DNA of 64,000 nucleotides from Winogradskyella sp. J14-2 (GCF_001971725.1 NZ_CP019388.1:620001-684000); one strand, 5' to 3'. Shown: positions 44,436-54,365, counted from the first letter of the stretch. Numbers and translations: made by a program. Notes: generated by a model not told the origin, from the letters alone.

Positions 44436-44804
44436 ATGAAAACTATCGTTTTATGCTTTATGTTGTTCTGTTTTAGTGTCAGTTCTGCACAGATTACCTT
44501 AGAAGATGACGGCTTACATTTTGCAGTTGGTGCTGCTATCTCTAGCGGAACGTATGCTTATGTGTATTCTAAAACCCAAAATAAGAGTAAAGCCTTTTGG
44601 TTTAGTTTCGGTTTGTCGTCGTTAGCCGGTTTTGCAAAAGAATTCTACGATGGTAATATTATTTCAGGAAAGTTTGATAACAGCGAAATGCTCTCAACCA
44701 TGTTGGGTGGCCTTTCGGCAAGTTATACCTTTAATATTTTTACTGGTAAGCGTAAAAAGAAAAAACGAGAAGAAGAACTGGCTGTTTTACGTTATAAGCC
44801 TTAA
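44436..44804 (+). CDS. Small exported or membrane protein (YfiM-like)
   Basis: 122 residues. It has a signal peptide (MKTIVLCFMLFCFSVSSAQ), then HFAVGAAISSGTYAYVYS, GLSSLAGFAKEFYDG and a C-terminal basic tail (KRKKKKREEE). The glycine-rich helix with KEFYD resembles the YfiM/DUF2279 lipoprotein-like group. The function is unknown. It is divergent from the YiiX-like gene. Confidence 0.75.
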   Translation: MKTIVLCFMLFCFSVSSAQITLEDDGLHFAVGAAISSGTYAYVYSKTQNKSKAFWFSFGLSSLAGFAKEFYDGNIISGKFDNSEMLSTMLGGLSASYTFNIFTGKRKKKKREEELAVLRYKP

Positions 44805-44894
44805 TATATTTTCATCAGATGTCAGTTCAAATAAAACTCTAAACATATTTTCTATCGAGAACTGTTGAGAAAAAATTAGACTAACTTCTGAAAC

Positions 44895-45842
44895 TTAATT
44901 GACAAGCTTAGCCACAATATCTTTTACTGGTAATATTTCTTTGGTATGCTCAATACTTGGCCCAGCAACCCAAACTGTTTTGTAAGTGGCTTTTTTCGCA
45001 GCTTTTTCAGTAGCTTTCATACCTATTGAAAAACGAATCATTTTAACCCACTTCTTAAGCTTTCGATTTTTGTTGAGGAGGTTTTCTATCCAAGTAGCTT
45101 TAGTACCAATTTTTTGAACGTAAGGTGTATTAATCACAGTACAAGGAGTACCTGAGATGCGCTCTGTCATTACAATATCTTCAGCACCATAATCTACACA
45201 AGCTTGCTTATACTCATCTGTAACTCCTGCTTCTTCTGATGCGATAAACGGACTACCAACCGATACTCCAGAAGCACCATAACTCAACATTTTATCTATA
45301 TCTGCTTTGCAACCTACTCCACCAGCAGAAATCACAGGAATAGATAATTCTTTGTTCAATAAACTCGTAAGCTCCTCTGGTGACATATTACCTCTATGAC
45401 CACCAGCTTCGTTGTTTACTGCAATAGCAGCATCAGCCCCTAAACTTTCCACTTTTTTAGCAAACCTTAAATCGGTAACATCACAAAACACTTTAATGCC
45501 TGCTTTATGTGCTTGTTTTATGGTTTCTTCCGGACTTCCTAATGAGGTAATTATAAAATCGCAACCTTCTTCACAAAGTACCTCAAGCTGTCCTTTGTAT
45601 TTAATATTAGACTTGTTTACAATAAGGTTAAAACCAAACGAACCTCCTTCTACTTTATTAGCCTTTAGGGCTTTAATGGCTGCTCTTAACTCTTCTAAGG
45701 TTCTGTAGTTGAGCGCAGGTATACAACCAGCTATACCAGCTTTCATGGCTTCTGTTACCATAGCCACGTTAGACACCAAAAACATTGGTGCTTGTATTAT
45801 AGGATAATTTATATTGAGTAGTTCGGTTAGTTTAGTTTGCAT
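44895..45842 (-). CDS. Nitronate monooxygenase-type flavoprotein
   Basis: 315 residues, a TIM-barrel FMN protein with PIIQAPMFLVSNVAMV, FGFNLIVN, AVNNEAGGHRG and SAGGVGCKADIDKML plus GASGVSVGSPF. This is the 2-nitropropane dioxygenase/nitronate monooxygenase family, which also includes FabK-like enoyl reductases. The real substrate is not clear. It is downstream of the rRNA methyltransferase gene by about 50 bases, with a TATATTTG box in the gap. Confidence 0.87.
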   Translation of the reverse strand: MQTKLTELLNINYPIIQAPMFLVSNVAMVTEAMKAGIAGCIPALNYRTLEELRAAIKALKANKVEGGSFGFNLIVNKSNIKYKGQLEVLCEEGCDFIITSLGSPEETIKQAHKAGIKVFCDVTDLRFAKKVESLGADAAIAVNNEAGGHRGNMSPEELTSLLNKELSIPVISAGGVGCKADIDKMLSYGASGVSVGSPFIASEEAGVTDEYKQACVDYGAEDIVMTERISGTPCTVINTPYVQKIGTKATWIENLLNKNRKLKKWVKMIRFSIGMKATEKAAKKATYKTVWVAGPSIEHTKEILPVKDIVAKLVN

Positions 45843-45858
45843 CTTAATTTAATTTATT

Positions 45859-45866
45859 CAAATATA
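45859..45866 (-). promoter_or_regulatory. Candidate -7 promoter box before the flavoprotein gene
   Basis: The minus strand reads TATATTTG, an exact match, 16 bases before the ATG at 45842. Just upstream is the perfect palindrome TTATGCATGCATAA (45874-45887). A -33 box is not clear. Confidence 0.4.
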
Positions 45867-45892
45867 AAAAATATTATGCATGCATAACACTT

Positions 45893-47104
45893 TTATTCCA
45901 AAAAGCGATAATAGCCACATTTTAAGTAAGCCCCTTCAGGAAAAGTAACAGGATGATCGACATCGTGCTTTGTTTTTAAAAGGGTTTCAAACAGTCGACC
46001 TTGAGCGTTTAATGCATTTTTATTTAAGTCAAAAAACGATTGTGCTGTAACTCTAGATGAGCACGAAGCCAGCACCAACAAGCCTTGTTTTGCCGTAAGC
46101 TTTTCGCCTAATTCTGCTAACTGTTTGTATTTCTTCTTTGCCAGTTCAATCTCACTTTGTTGCTTGGCAAAACTTGGTGGATCTATAACAACGACATCAA
46201 ACGTCTTTTTTTGTTTAATGAGGTTTTCCATTTCTACGAACGCATCACCTGAAATCGTTTTATGCACACCAGAATAGTCATTTAACTTTCCGTTTTCTCT
46301 GGCAACGTCGAGTGCTTGCTTACTAATGTCTAAACCGGTGACTTCTGTAGCTCCGTTAGCTAATGCATGTACCGAAAATCCGCCAGCGTAAGAGAATACA
46401 TCGAGCATCGTTTTGCCTTTACTCCACTCACCAACGCGCCTTCTATTGTCTCTATGGTCTAAAAAATAGCCTGTTTTATGACCTTTTAAAACATTTGCAG
46501 AAAAATGAACTCCATGCTCTATAAATTTAACTACTTCATTTTCTAATGTACCATAAATCACTTCGCCATCTGTAAAATTATGATGACTACTGTTCTCTAA
46601 TTGTCTGCTTAGCCTTAACACTATGGTTTTAGCATTAGAGACCTTTTGAAGACTTTCTAAAATCCATTCTAAATATGGTAACCATATTTCGGAATACAAT
46701 TTCACAACCAAAACGGTATCATAAACATCTGCTATTAAACCTGGAAATCCGTCATTTTCACCAAACAATAAACGATAGCTGTTGGTTTGGGTTTTAAGTA
46801 GTTCTTCACGCTTATGATATGCAGTTTTTATTTTTTGTTGAAAAAATTCTGCATTGATAACCACTTTGGTCTGCGCGTTATGAATCATCTTAATACGAAT
46901 TGGCGATTTGGCATCATACAATCCAATGCCAATAACCTTGTTTTTATTCTTACTGAAAATAATAGCTAAATCCCCAGTCTTGGCATCGTCATTTATCTTA
47001 ACAATACTATTAGAAAACACCCATGGATGCCCTTTAACAACGGATTGTTCGCCTATTGAACTGAGTTTAACTGCTAACCGCTTGGGTTGATAAGTAGGTT
47101 TCAT
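45893..47104 (-). CDS. Class I SAM-dependent rRNA methyltransferase, RlmI-like
   Basis: 403 residues from the ATG at 47104; a longer frame from 47149 is less likely because it passes through a palindromic repeat. The N-terminal PUA domain (GEQSVVKGHPWVFSNSI), the middle domain and the Rossmann methylase (TMLDVFSYAGGFSVHA, VVVIDPPSFAKQ) match RlmI, which makes m5C1962 in 23S rRNA. It may have that target here. Confidence 0.9.
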   Translation of the reverse strand: MKPTYQPKRLAVKLSSIGEQSVVKGHPWVFSNSIVKINDDAKTGDLAIIFSKNKNKVIGIGLYDAKSPIRIKMIHNAQTKVVINAEFFQQKIKTAYHKREELLKTQTNSYRLLFGENDGFPGLIADVYDTVLVVKLYSEIWLPYLEWILESLQKVSNAKTIVLRLSRQLENSSHHNFTDGEVIYGTLENEVVKFIEHGVHFSANVLKGHKTGYFLDHRDNRRRVGEWSKGKTMLDVFSYAGGFSVHALANGATEVTGLDISKQALDVARENGKLNDYSGVHKTISGDAFVEMENLIKQKKTFDVVVIDPPSFAKQQSEIELAKKKYKQLAELGEKLTAKQGLLVLASCSSRVTAQSFFDLNKNALNAQGRLFETLLKTKHDVDHPVTFPEGAYLKCGYYRFLE

Positions 47105-47140
47105 TTTTAAAAAATTATACTTGTGCAAGTTACTAATTAA

Positions 47141-47173
47141 AGACCTCACAGATTTTAAAAACCTGTGAGGTCT
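47141..47173. repeat. Palindrome GACCTCACAG type
   Basis: AGACCTCACAG and CTGTGAGGTCT are perfect arms of a hairpin around an AT-rich loop. This palindrome type recurs as an intergenic repeat in many Bacteroidota genomes. It is 37 bases upstream of the RlmI-like start. The rest of the 47105-47328 gap is noncoding and holds traces of TCGAAGTG-type repeat words near 47260-47300. Confidence 0.6.
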
Positions 47174-47328
47174 AATAATTTAGTTCTGAGAAACTTCAAA
47201 TTATGATAAGCTCAATTTGATAATAACAAACGTAATCATGTTCAATGAGCGTATGCGTGTCGCTGAATCTTTAGCGTCAATACAGTCGAAGTGTGATTGC
47301 GTTTTAATGTTAAGCTGACTAAATTTAA

Positions 47329-48513
47329 TTACAATTTTACAATTCTTTTAATATATGTTCCTCTTTCACTTTTAAACTTAACAAATAATACACCACTATT
47401 AATCCTAGTTAAGTCTAAAGTGTTTGTTACACTTGAATATTCAATATTCATTTTTTTACCTAAAGCATCGTAAACTTCTATATCTAAACCATCTAATTCA
47501 CCATCAAAATACAGAATGTTTTGAGTAGGATTGGGATATATATTGATTTTATATAATTCTTCATCTTCAACACTTAAAGGACTATTTATAAAAACCCTAC
47601 TTTCCCCAAGAGGCGAAAAATTAAAATCCAACAATTCATTCCATATAAAAGCATTGATATTTTGATAGTTATTAGCAACAGTACTATGAACAGTATTTGG
47701 TACAATAAAAGAATCTGGTGCAGGTGATTGAAAAATCGCAGCATAAGTAATCATTGCTGCCAAAAAATAAATTGTAGGCCTTCCATGAGGTGCATCATCC
47801 TCATATAATTCGCTGATAGGAATTTGATCGTAAGGTGCCTGACTCAATAGTTTACTAATTATTGGCCCAACAGGAATCATCTTAATGATTTCGTTTGGTC
47901 GTTCTGCAACTAAAAAATCTTGATATTCTATCCACCAATCATGAAAATCACCCTCAGTATAATCATTATAAGCTTGAAACTCTGAAGCAGATGCAGGAAA
48001 ACCATTATTTAAAAAGCCTGCCATATCTGGCCAATTTTCATAAATATAGGTTACCATATCTGGGTTTTGGTTATTAACCCAATCCACTATGGTTAATGTT
48101 GCGGAAAGTGGTGTTGTATTAGGGTCGTTGTAATATGGCTGATTAGAAGATTGATATTGTATAAAATTACCAGCTGTAATTAGTACCGTATCAAAATTTG
48201 CTACAGAAAAAGGTTCAGAATCAGAATCCCAAGCCGATGCAACACTGTCAAAACCCCATTGTGATATCGGAGGCAAATCATCATGCTGTTGTAAAAAACC
48301 GTACTGACCATTAACAGCAATATCTAAATTAGCTTCTTCGGCCAAAAAATGAAGCCAGTGTGGTACAGTGGTCTCATCACTTGGTGTTGGTATTAGTGGA
48401 GGATCGTGTACAACTAAACTATGACCAAATATAAACACGATCTTGTCCTGCTGGGCATGGTGAAAAAAAGATGTGAAAAAGATTATAGAAATACAGAGTA
48501 ATATTCTTTTCAT
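47329..48513 (-). CDS. Secreted SGNH-like protein with T9SS type A sorting domain
   Basis: 394 residues from the ATG at 48513, which begins a signal peptide (MKRILLCISIIFFTSFFHHA). The body begins KIVFIFGHSL, a GDSL-like block, and later has a DDAPHGRPT block with the Asp and His of the SGNH triad, so an esterase-type fold is likely. The C terminus (about 325-394) is a T9SS sorting domain (NIYPNPTQNILYF, GVLFVKFKSERGTYIKRIVKL). It is expected at the cell surface or outside. The substrate is unknown. Confidence 0.86.
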   Translation of the reverse strand: MKRILLCISIIFFTSFFHHAQQDKIVFIFGHSLVVHDPPLIPTPSDETTVPHWLHFLAEEANLDIAVNGQYGFLQQHDDLPPISQWGFDSVASAWDSDSEPFSVANFDTVLITAGNFIQYQSSNQPYYNDPNTTPLSATLTIVDWVNNQNPDMVTYIYENWPDMAGFLNNGFPASASEFQAYNDYTEGDFHDWWIEYQDFLVAERPNEIIKMIPVGPIISKLLSQAPYDQIPISELYEDDAPHGRPTIYFLAAMITYAAIFQSPAPDSFIVPNTVHSTVANNYQNINAFIWNELLDFNFSPLGESRVFINSPLSVEDEELYKINIYPNPTQNILYFDGELDGLDIEVYDALGKKMNIEYSSVTNTLDLTRINSGVLFVKFKSERGTYIKRIVKL

Positions 48514-48588
48514 AATACAATACAAGATGGTTATTTGTAGAACGGTTAAGTTAATAAATTTCCTACTCTGAGTCAAAATTTTATAACA

Positions 48589-48620
48589 AAAAACGCAATC
48601 AAATTAATGATTGCGTTTTT
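48589..48620 (-). terminator. Intrinsic terminator after dnaK
   Basis: AAAAACGCAATCA pairs perfectly with TGATTGCGTTTTT around a short AT loop, with T residues after it on the minus strand. It lies 66 bases after the dnaK stop. Confidence 0.85.
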
Positions 48621-48628
48621 GTTTTATG

Positions 48629-48679
48629 AGATTCTGAAACAACACTTCGACTGCGCTCAGTGTGACGGTTCAGAATGAC
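48629..48679. repeat. REP-like inverted repeat after dnaK
   Basis: ATTCTGAA and TTCAGAAT are the outer arms and CACT...AGTG the inner ones, with TTCGACTGCGCTCAG in the loop. It is of the same general type as 40639-40716 and lies between dnaK and its terminator. Confidence 0.6.
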
Positions 48680-48685
48680 AAGTTG

Positions 48686-50593
48686 TTATTTAACTTCTTC
48701 AAAATCCACATCTTCTACATCGCTAGCTTCATCAGTTGGCTGACCTTGCGCTCCTGCATCAGGACCTGCTGCTCCACCTTGCTGAGCTTCTGCTTGTGCT
48801 TTGTACATTTCTTCGCTAGCTACTTTCCAAGCTTCGTTTATTTTCTCTAAAGCTGGTTCTATAACTGCGATATCTTTAGACTCATAAGCTGTTTTTAATT
48901 CCGCTAAAGCATCTTCAATTGGCTTTTTCTTATCATCAGATAATTTATCGCCAAATTCTTCTAACTGCTTTTCAGTTTGGAAAATCATGCCATCTGCCTG
49001 ATTTAATTTATCAGCAGTTTCTTTTGCTTTAGCATCTGCTTCTGCATTAGCTTCAGCTTCAGCTTTCATCTTTTGGATTTCTTCTTCAGTTAATCCAGAA
49101 GAGGCTTCAATTCTAATATCTTGTTTCTTACCAGTAGCTTTATCTTCTGCAGATACTTTAATGATACCATTGGCATCAATATCAAACGTTACTTCAATCT
49201 GAGGTGTTCCTCGTCTTGCTGGTGGAATTCCATCTAAGTGGAAACGACCAATTGTTTTATTATCTGCTGCCATTGGACGTTCACCTTGTAATACGTGAAT
49301 CTCTACCGATGGCTGATTGTCTGCTGCTGTTGAGAATACTTGCGATTTCTTTGTAGGAATCGTCGTATTCGCTTCAATCAATTTAGTCATTACATTACCC
49401 ATAGTTTCGATACCAAGAGATAATGGAGTGACGTCCAATAAAAGAACGTCTTTTACATCACCAGTTAATACACCACCTTGGATACCTGCTCCTAGTGATA
49501 CTACCTCGTCTGGGTTGACACCTTTACTTGGTGCTTTTCCGAAAAACTTTTCAACTGCTGCTTGTACAGCTGGTATACGTGTAGAACCACCTACTAAAAT
49601 AACTTCATCAATATCAGATTTAGATAAACCTGCTGCTTTTAATGCAGTTTCACAAGGCTCAATAGTACGCTTAATTAAATCGTCGATTAACTGTTCAAAT
49701 TTAGAACGTGTTAAGGTACGTACCAAGTGCTTTGGTCCACTTGCGGTAGCTGTTACATAAGGTAAGTTAATCTCTGTTTGCGCAGAAGATGATAACTCTA
49801 TTTTAGCTTTTTCAGCTGCTTCTTTAAGACGTTGTAAAGCCATTGGATCTGTACGTAAGTCCATATCTTCGTCAGCAATAAACTCTTCTGCTAACCAATC
49901 AATGATTCTTTCATCTACATCGTCACCACCTAAGTGTGTATCTCCATCTGTGGATAATACTTCAAATACTCCATCACCTAACTCTAGGATAGACACATCG
50001 TGCGTACCACCACCAAAATCGAATACTACTATTTTTTGGTCTGTAGATTTTTTATCTAAACCGTAAGCTAATGCTGCTGCTGTAGGCTCGTTAATAATTC
50101 TACGAACTTTTAAACCTGCAATTTCACCAGCTTCTTTAGTTGCTTGTCTTTGTGCATCGTTAAAGTAAGCAGGTACTGTAATAACAGCTTCAGATACATC
50201 TTGTCCTAAGTAATCTTCAGCAGTTTTCTTCATTTTTTGAAGAATCATAGCTGATAATTCTTGAGGTGTGTACAAACGACCATCAATATCTACTCTTGGT
50301 GTATCGTTGTCACCTTTTACCACTTTATAAGGTACACGTTCTGCTTCGTTTTTAGACTCAGAATATTTGTTACCCATAAAACGCTTAATAGAATAAACCG
50401 TTTTTGTTGGGTTAGTTACTGCTTGTCTTTTTGCCGGATCACCAACTTTAATTTCACCACCTTCTACGAAAGCGATAACCGAAGGTGTAGTTCTCTTACC
50501 TTCAGCGTTTGGGATTACAACTGGCTCGTTACCTTCCATTACAGAAACGCAAGAGTTTGTTGTTCCTAAATCAATTCCAATAATCTTACTCAT
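48686..50593 (-). CDS. dnaK: Chaperone DnaK (Hsp70)
   Basis: 635 residues. The ATPase domain has [26 protein letters not shown] and [13 protein letters not shown], the substrate domain has [16 protein letters not shown], and the C-terminal tail ends in the acidic [10 protein letters not shown]. It folds and rescues proteins with DnaJ and GrpE, neither of which is adjacent. The 175-base upstream gap holds a palindrome that may be its control site. Confidence 0.97.
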   Translation of the reverse strand: MSKIIGIDLGTTNSCVSVMEGNEPVVIPNAEGKRTTPSVIAFVEGGEIKVGDPAKRQAVTNPTKTVYSIKRFMGNKYSESKNEAERVPYKVVKGDNDTPRVDIDGRLYTPQELSAMILQKMKKTAEDYLGQDVSEAVITVPAYFNDAQRQATKEAGEIAGLKVRRIINEPTAAALAYGLDKKSTDQKIVVFDFGGGTHDVSILELGDGVFEVLSTDGDTHLGGDDVDERIIDWLAEEFIADEDMDLRTDPMALQRLKEAAEKAKIELSSSAQTEINLPYVTATASGPKHLVRTLTRSKFEQLIDDLIKRTIEPCETALKAAGLSKSDIDEVILVGGSTRIPAVQAAVEKFFGKAPSKGVNPDEVVSLGAGIQGGVLTGDVKDVLLLDVTPLSLGIETMGNVMTKLIEANTTIPTKKSQVFSTAADNQPSVEIHVLQGERPMAADNKTIGRFHLDGIPPARRGTPQIEVTFDIDANGIIKVSAEDKATGKKQDIRIEASSGLTEEEIQKMKAEAEANAEADAKAKETADKLNQADGMIFQTEKQLEEFGDKLSDDKKKPIEDALAELKTAYESKDIAVIEPALEKINEAWKVASEEMYKAQAEAQQGGAAGPDAGAQGQPTDEASDVEDVDFEEVK

Positions 50594-50663
50594 AATATTA
50601 GTGTATATATGTTTTGTGTATTTAATTTTTAAACTCGTTTACTAATAGTCAATGATTATGCCA

Positions 50664-50688
50664 TGACAAAAAATGTGACATGATGTCA
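50664..50688. promoter_or_regulatory. TGACA repeats with a perfect palindrome upstream of dnaK
   Basis: TGACA occurs at 50664-50668 and 50676-50680, 12 bases apart. The second is part of the perfect palindrome TGACAT-G-ATGTCA (50676-50688). It lies in the divergent gap between dnaK and the collagen-like lipoprotein gene. It is not the CIRCE element. Its role is inferred only from position. Confidence 0.4.
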
Positions 50689-50768
50689 GATTACTTTTCT
50701 AAAAAGATTTTTTAATTACACTTACTTTGGAATACGATTTGATGTATTATTGAAAAAACTTAGTTATT

Positions 50769-51272
50769 ATGAAGCATATTTTATCCTTAATTACCGTATT
50801 TACTTTATTATTTACTGCCTGTGAAGGCGATCCAGGACCTCCTGGCCCTCCTGGCTTACCTGGTCAGAATGGTGTCAACTTTGTAGGGCAATCCTTTGAA
50901 AGAACTATAAATTTTACTTCTACAAACGATTATGGTGTCGGTTTAGAAATTCCTCTCGATATAGAGCTCTTAGAAACAGATATGGTTTTAGTTTATAGAT
51001 TTCTTGGTCAAGTAGATGGGTTTGATGTTTGGAGACCTCTTCCTGAAACTATTTACACAAGTGGTGGTGGAGAATTTCAATACAATTTTGAACATAATTA
51101 TGATTTTGTAACCATTTATCTTGATGCTGCACCTGAATTTAATTTTGACCTTCTATTGGACGAAGACCGATTAGATCAAACCTTTAGAATAGTAATTTTA
51201 CCTGTTGATTTTATAAATAGTAATGACATTAATGTAAACAGTTTTTATGATGTTGCACAATACATTCAGTAG
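50769..51272 (+). CDS. Lipoprotein with short collagen-like segment
   Basis: 167 residues. The signal ends at Cys18 (LLFTAC), followed by five Gly-X-Y triplets (GDPGPPGPPGLPGQNG, residues 20-35). The rest is a beta-rich domain of unknown family with a hydrophobic pattern. It is probably anchored on the outer membrane. The triplet number is too low for a stable collagen helix by itself. A terminator follows. The gene is divergent from dnaK. Confidence 0.83.
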   Translation: MKHILSLITVFTLLFTACEGDPGPPGPPGLPGQNGVNFVGQSFERTINFTSTNDYGVGLEIPLDIELLETDMVLVYRFLGQVDGFDVWRPLPETIYTSGGGEFQYNFEHNYDFVTIYLDAAPEFNFDLLLDEDRLDQTFRIVILPVDFINSNDINVNSFYDVAQYIQ

Positions 51273-51297
51273 AAAAAAAATTTAGATTAATAAGAAA

Positions 51298-51326
51298 AGT
51301 GATGATTAAGATCATCGCTTTTTTTA
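51298..51326 (+). terminator. Intrinsic terminator of the collagen-like lipoprotein gene
   Basis: AGTGATGAT pairs with ATCATCGCT (one G-T pair) around a TAAG loop and is followed by eight T residues. Confidence 0.8.
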
Positions 51327-51351
51327 TGCTATAAATGAATAAACAATGGAG

Positions 51352-51359
51352 TATATTTG
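51352..51359 (+). promoter_or_regulatory. Candidate -7 promoter box of the serine dehydratase gene
   Basis: TATATTTG is an exact TAnnTTTG match 20 bases before the ATG and just beyond the preceding terminator. No TTTG is seen at the -33 place. Confidence 0.4.
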
Positions 51360-51379
51360 TTTAAATTAATTTTACTTTT

Positions 51380-52804
51380 ATGGAATGTATTTCTGTCTTT
51401 GATATGCTAAAAATTGGTGTAGGACCGTCAAGTTCTCACACTTTAGGACCTTGGCGTGCAGCCGAACGTTGGATCAAAGAACTCAAAGAGAAAAATCGCT
51501 TTCAAAAGGTGGAAAAAATAACCGTAGATCTTTATGGTTCTTTATCTTTAACAGGTAAAGGTCATGCCACAGATCTTGCTGTTTTACTTGGTTTAACAGG
51601 TGCTGATCCAGAGCGCATTGCTATTGATACTATAGATATCATTATATCTTCAATAAAAAACACTAATACCTTAATGTTTAACAACGAAAGAGCCATTGCT
51701 TTTGATGTTAGTACAGACATAAAATTCAATCGAAAATTCCTACCATTCCATGCAAACGGCATGACATTTTCAGCATTAATCAACGGTAGAAATTATAAGT
51801 CTACCTACTACTCTATTGGTGGTGGATTTGTGGTACAGGAAGAACGTAAAGTTTCAAAAGCTAACAAAATAGTCTTTTACTGTACGTTTCCCTATCCTAC
51901 ATCTTATGGAGATGAATTATTAAAATTTTGTCATCAGCTTAATTTACCTATTTCTAGTGTTGTTTTAGAAAATGAAAAGTCCATAAGAGAGATAGAAACT
52001 ATCGATTTTGAATTGCAACGCATTTGGGATACCATGCTAGAGTGTATGTATGTTGGTTGCCATACCGAAGGAACGCTTCCTGGTGGACTTAATGTGCGCA
52101 GACGTGCATATGATATGCATAAAAATTTGATTGGTGATTTTACTTATGAAAGTCCTCAAGAATGGCTAAAAACCATCAGAAAAACCGAAGTAAAGTTTAG
52201 ACAAATCCTTAAATGGGTGAGCTGTTTTGCTTTGGCAGTTAATGAAGTTAATGCATCGCTTGGACGTGTGGTTACAGCACCAACAAATGGTAGTGCTGGT
52301 GTTATACCTGCTGTATTAATGTACTACATGGTAATTGAAAACCATGATGCCGATTTTGAGCATGTTAAAAAATTCTTACTCGTCGCTGGTGAGATTGGCA
52401 GTATCTTTAAAAAAGGAGCTACCATAAGTGCTGCAATGGGAGGTTGCCAAGCCGAAATTGGTGTATCTTCTGCGATGGCAGCTGGTGCATTATGTGAATT
52501 ACTTGGCGGAACACCTCAGCAGGTTTTAGTGGCTGCTGAAATTGCTATGGAACATCACCTAGGCCTTACCTGCGACCCTATTGGAGGATTGGTACAAATA
52601 CCATGTATTGAACGTAATTCTATGGGAGCTATAAAAGCTATCAATGCTGCTGAATTAGCCCTAGAAACAGACCCTAATAATGTGAAAGTACCTCTCGACA
52701 AGGTCGTAAATACCATGTGGGAAACTGCTAAGGATATGAACACCAAATACAAAGAAACCTCTGAAGGTGGACTAGCAGTAGGTGTACATTTGAGTGATTG
52801 TTAA
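51380..52804 (+). CDS. sdaA: L-serine ammonia-lyase, iron-sulfur type
   Basis: 474 residues, one-chain type with the beta domain first ([15 protein letters not shown]), then the alpha domain ([48 protein letters not shown]). The cysteines in the last two segments bind the [4Fe-4S] cluster that takes part in dehydration of L-serine to pyruvate and ammonia. Length and motifs are normal. It is monocistronic. Confidence 0.95.
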   Translation: MECISVFDMLKIGVGPSSSHTLGPWRAAERWIKELKEKNRFQKVEKITVDLYGSLSLTGKGHATDLAVLLGLTGADPERIAIDTIDIIISSIKNTNTLMFNNERAIAFDVSTDIKFNRKFLPFHANGMTFSALINGRNYKSTYYSIGGGFVVQEERKVSKANKIVFYCTFPYPTSYGDELLKFCHQLNLPISSVVLENEKSIREIETIDFELQRIWDTMLECMYVGCHTEGTLPGGLNVRRRAYDMHKNLIGDFTYESPQEWLKTIRKTEVKFRQILKWVSCFALAVNEVNASLGRVVTAPTNGSAGVIPAVLMYYMVIENHDADFEHVKKFLLVAGEIGSIFKKGATISAAMGGCQAEIGVSSAMAAGALCELLGGTPQQVLVAAEIAMEHHLGLTCDPIGGLVQIPCIERNSMGAIKAINAAELALETDPNNVKVPLDKVVNTMWETAKDMNTKYKETSEGGLAVGVHLSDC

Positions 52805-52812
52805 GAAGCCTT

Positions 52813-52975
52813 AAGCCCATCTAAATCTTCCCCGAAGGAAGACTTCTTTCTCAACTGAACACTTATGAATTTACGACTCATATTTTACGAATTACTGATA
52901 ATTATGCATTACTGATAATTATGCGCTGATATCTGAGTTCCTTCCCTTTGGGAAGGCTAGGATGGGCTTTTTTAT
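52813..52975. repeat. Inverted-repeat-bounded element with a 17-base tandem duplication
   Basis: The left end (AAGCCCATC, then CTTCCCCGAAGGAAG) and the right end (CCTTCCCTTTGGGAAGG at 52940-52956, then GATGGGCTT) are inverted copies with mismatches. Between them the 17-base unit ATTACTGATAATTATGC is repeated twice in tandem (52891-52907, 52908-52924). There is no gene inside. It resembles a small decayed MITE-like element that also ends the sdaA transcript region. Confidence 0.6.
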
Positions 52976-53427
52976 TTACACCCTTCTCTCCGTCTGGTAT
53001 CTACCAAATAAATAATTTTCCACTCGTCATCTTCTTTTATTAGTTGGAAGGAATTAACACCACAATGACTGAAATGACCATTGTACCAAAATTCGTAAGG
53101 TGTCCAAGCATTGGCCATTGCTCCATCCACTTGAATGTTGAAATCCAATAGCTTTTCCTCAAAGGTTCTATCCTTTGGAATACTGGCTATGCTTTTTACA
53201 AACTGGCTATAATCGCTTTCCTGTAAAATGGTTTTCCCTTCCTTATTGACCGAAATAGACTGCAATTTTATATCACCTTTTGTCATAGTTTTTAAAGCTA
53301 CAGTATCTTGTTTATGAAAAGCTTCAAAAAATTGATTTATAGTAGTTTTTACGTCTTCAGAATCTGAGTTTTGTGCATAGATGTTAATTGATAAACATAA
53401 AGCAATAAGGATGGATATTTTTTTCAT
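52972..53427 (-). CDS. Exported NTF2-like (SnoaL) protein
   Basis: 151 residues from the ATG at 53427, which opens a signal peptide (MKKISILIALCLSINIYAQ). The rest is an NTF2-like cone fold (TTINQFFEAFHKQDTVALK, ANAWTPYEFWYNGHFSHCG, DEWKIIYLVDTRRREG). Such domains bind small ligands or act as enzymes; which one is not known. It is divergent from panB. Confidence 0.85.
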   Translation of the reverse strand: MKKISILIALCLSINIYAQNSDSEDVKTTINQFFEAFHKQDTVALKTMTKGDIKLQSISVNKEGKTILQESDYSQFVKSIASIPKDRTFEEKLLDFNIQVDGAMANAWTPYEFWYNGHFSHCGVNSFQLIKEDDEWKIIYLVDTRRREGCK

Positions 53428-53534
53428 CTTGTTATGGTTTTCACTGAAATTAAATATTTCGTCGGTATTTCTAAGTTCTAATAAACAAAAGTTTAACAAA
53501 ACTCATTACTTTTACAATTACTAATTTAATCAAT

Positions 53535-54353
53535 ATGTCAGTAGCCAAAAAAGAATATAAAAGAATTACCGTAAAAACCCTTGTGGACATGAAGTCTAAA
53601 GGTGAAAAAATTTCAATGCTCACTGCTTACGATTATACCATGGCAAAAATTGTAGATGGTGCTGGTGTCGATGTTATTTTAGTTGGTGATTCGGCTAGTA
53701 ATGTTATGGCAGGTCATGAAACTACATTACCCATAACATTAGACCAAATGATATACCATGCCTCATCTGTAGTAAGAGCTATTGACAGGGCTTTAGTTGT
53801 TGTAGATTTACCTTTTGGAACCTATCAAAGCGACCCAAAAGAAGCATTACGCTCCGCTATTAGAATTATGAAAGAATCTGGTGGACATGCCGTAAAGCTT
53901 GAAGGCGGCAAAGAAATTAAAGATTCTATAAAACGTATACTAAATGCTGGTATTCCTGTGATGGGCCATTTAGGTCTTACACCTCAATCCATATACAAAT
54001 TCGGCACCTACACTGTACGAGCAAAAGAAGAACAAGAAGCAGATCGCTTAAGAGAAGATGCTAAAATGCTAGAAAAAGCAGGTTGCTTTGCCATTGTTTT
54101 AGAAAAAATTCCTGCTGCTTTGGCTAGAGAAGTTGCAGAGAGCGTAAGTATTCCGGTCATTGGTATTGGTGCTGGAGATGGTGTTGATGGACAGGTTTTA
54201 GTATTACATGATATGATTGGTATGACCCACGAATTTAATCCTAGGTTTTTGCGTCGATATATGAATCTGTTTGAAGACATGACTAATGCTATTGGGCAAT
54301 ATGTTGAAGATGTAAAGCGTCAGGATTTCCCCAATGAGAAAGAGCAGTATTAA
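53535..54353 (+). CDS. panB: 3-Methyl-2-oxobutanoate hydroxymethyltransferase
   Basis: 272 residues of the PanB family: [41 protein letters not shown] and GHLGLTPQS, then [18 protein letters not shown]. It makes ketopantoate from alpha-ketoisovalerate in pantothenate and CoA synthesis. panC and panD are not adjacent. The RluA-type gene follows 39 bases later in the same direction. Confidence 0.95.
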   Translation: MSVAKKEYKRITVKTLVDMKSKGEKISMLTAYDYTMAKIVDGAGVDVILVGDSASNVMAGHETTLPITLDQMIYHASSVVRAIDRALVVVDLPFGTYQSDPKEALRSAIRIMKESGGHAVKLEGGKEIKDSIKRILNAGIPVMGHLGLTPQSIYKFGTYTVRAKEEQEADRLREDAKMLEKAGCFAIVLEKIPAALAREVAESVSIPVIGIGAGDGVDGQVLVLHDMIGMTHEFNPRFLRRYMNLFEDMTNAIGQYVEDVKRQDFPNEKEQY

Positions 54354-54365
54354 AAGCCCCTTTTA

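Noticed and set aside
50261..50569. Plus-strand frame of 102 codons inside dnaK
   Set aside because: It is antisense to a conserved dnaK region and has a cysteine- and arginine-rich composition typical of a shadow frame.
52891..52924. Tandem 17-base repeats as a CRISPR-like array
   Set aside because: There are only two units with no spacer between them and no cas genes.
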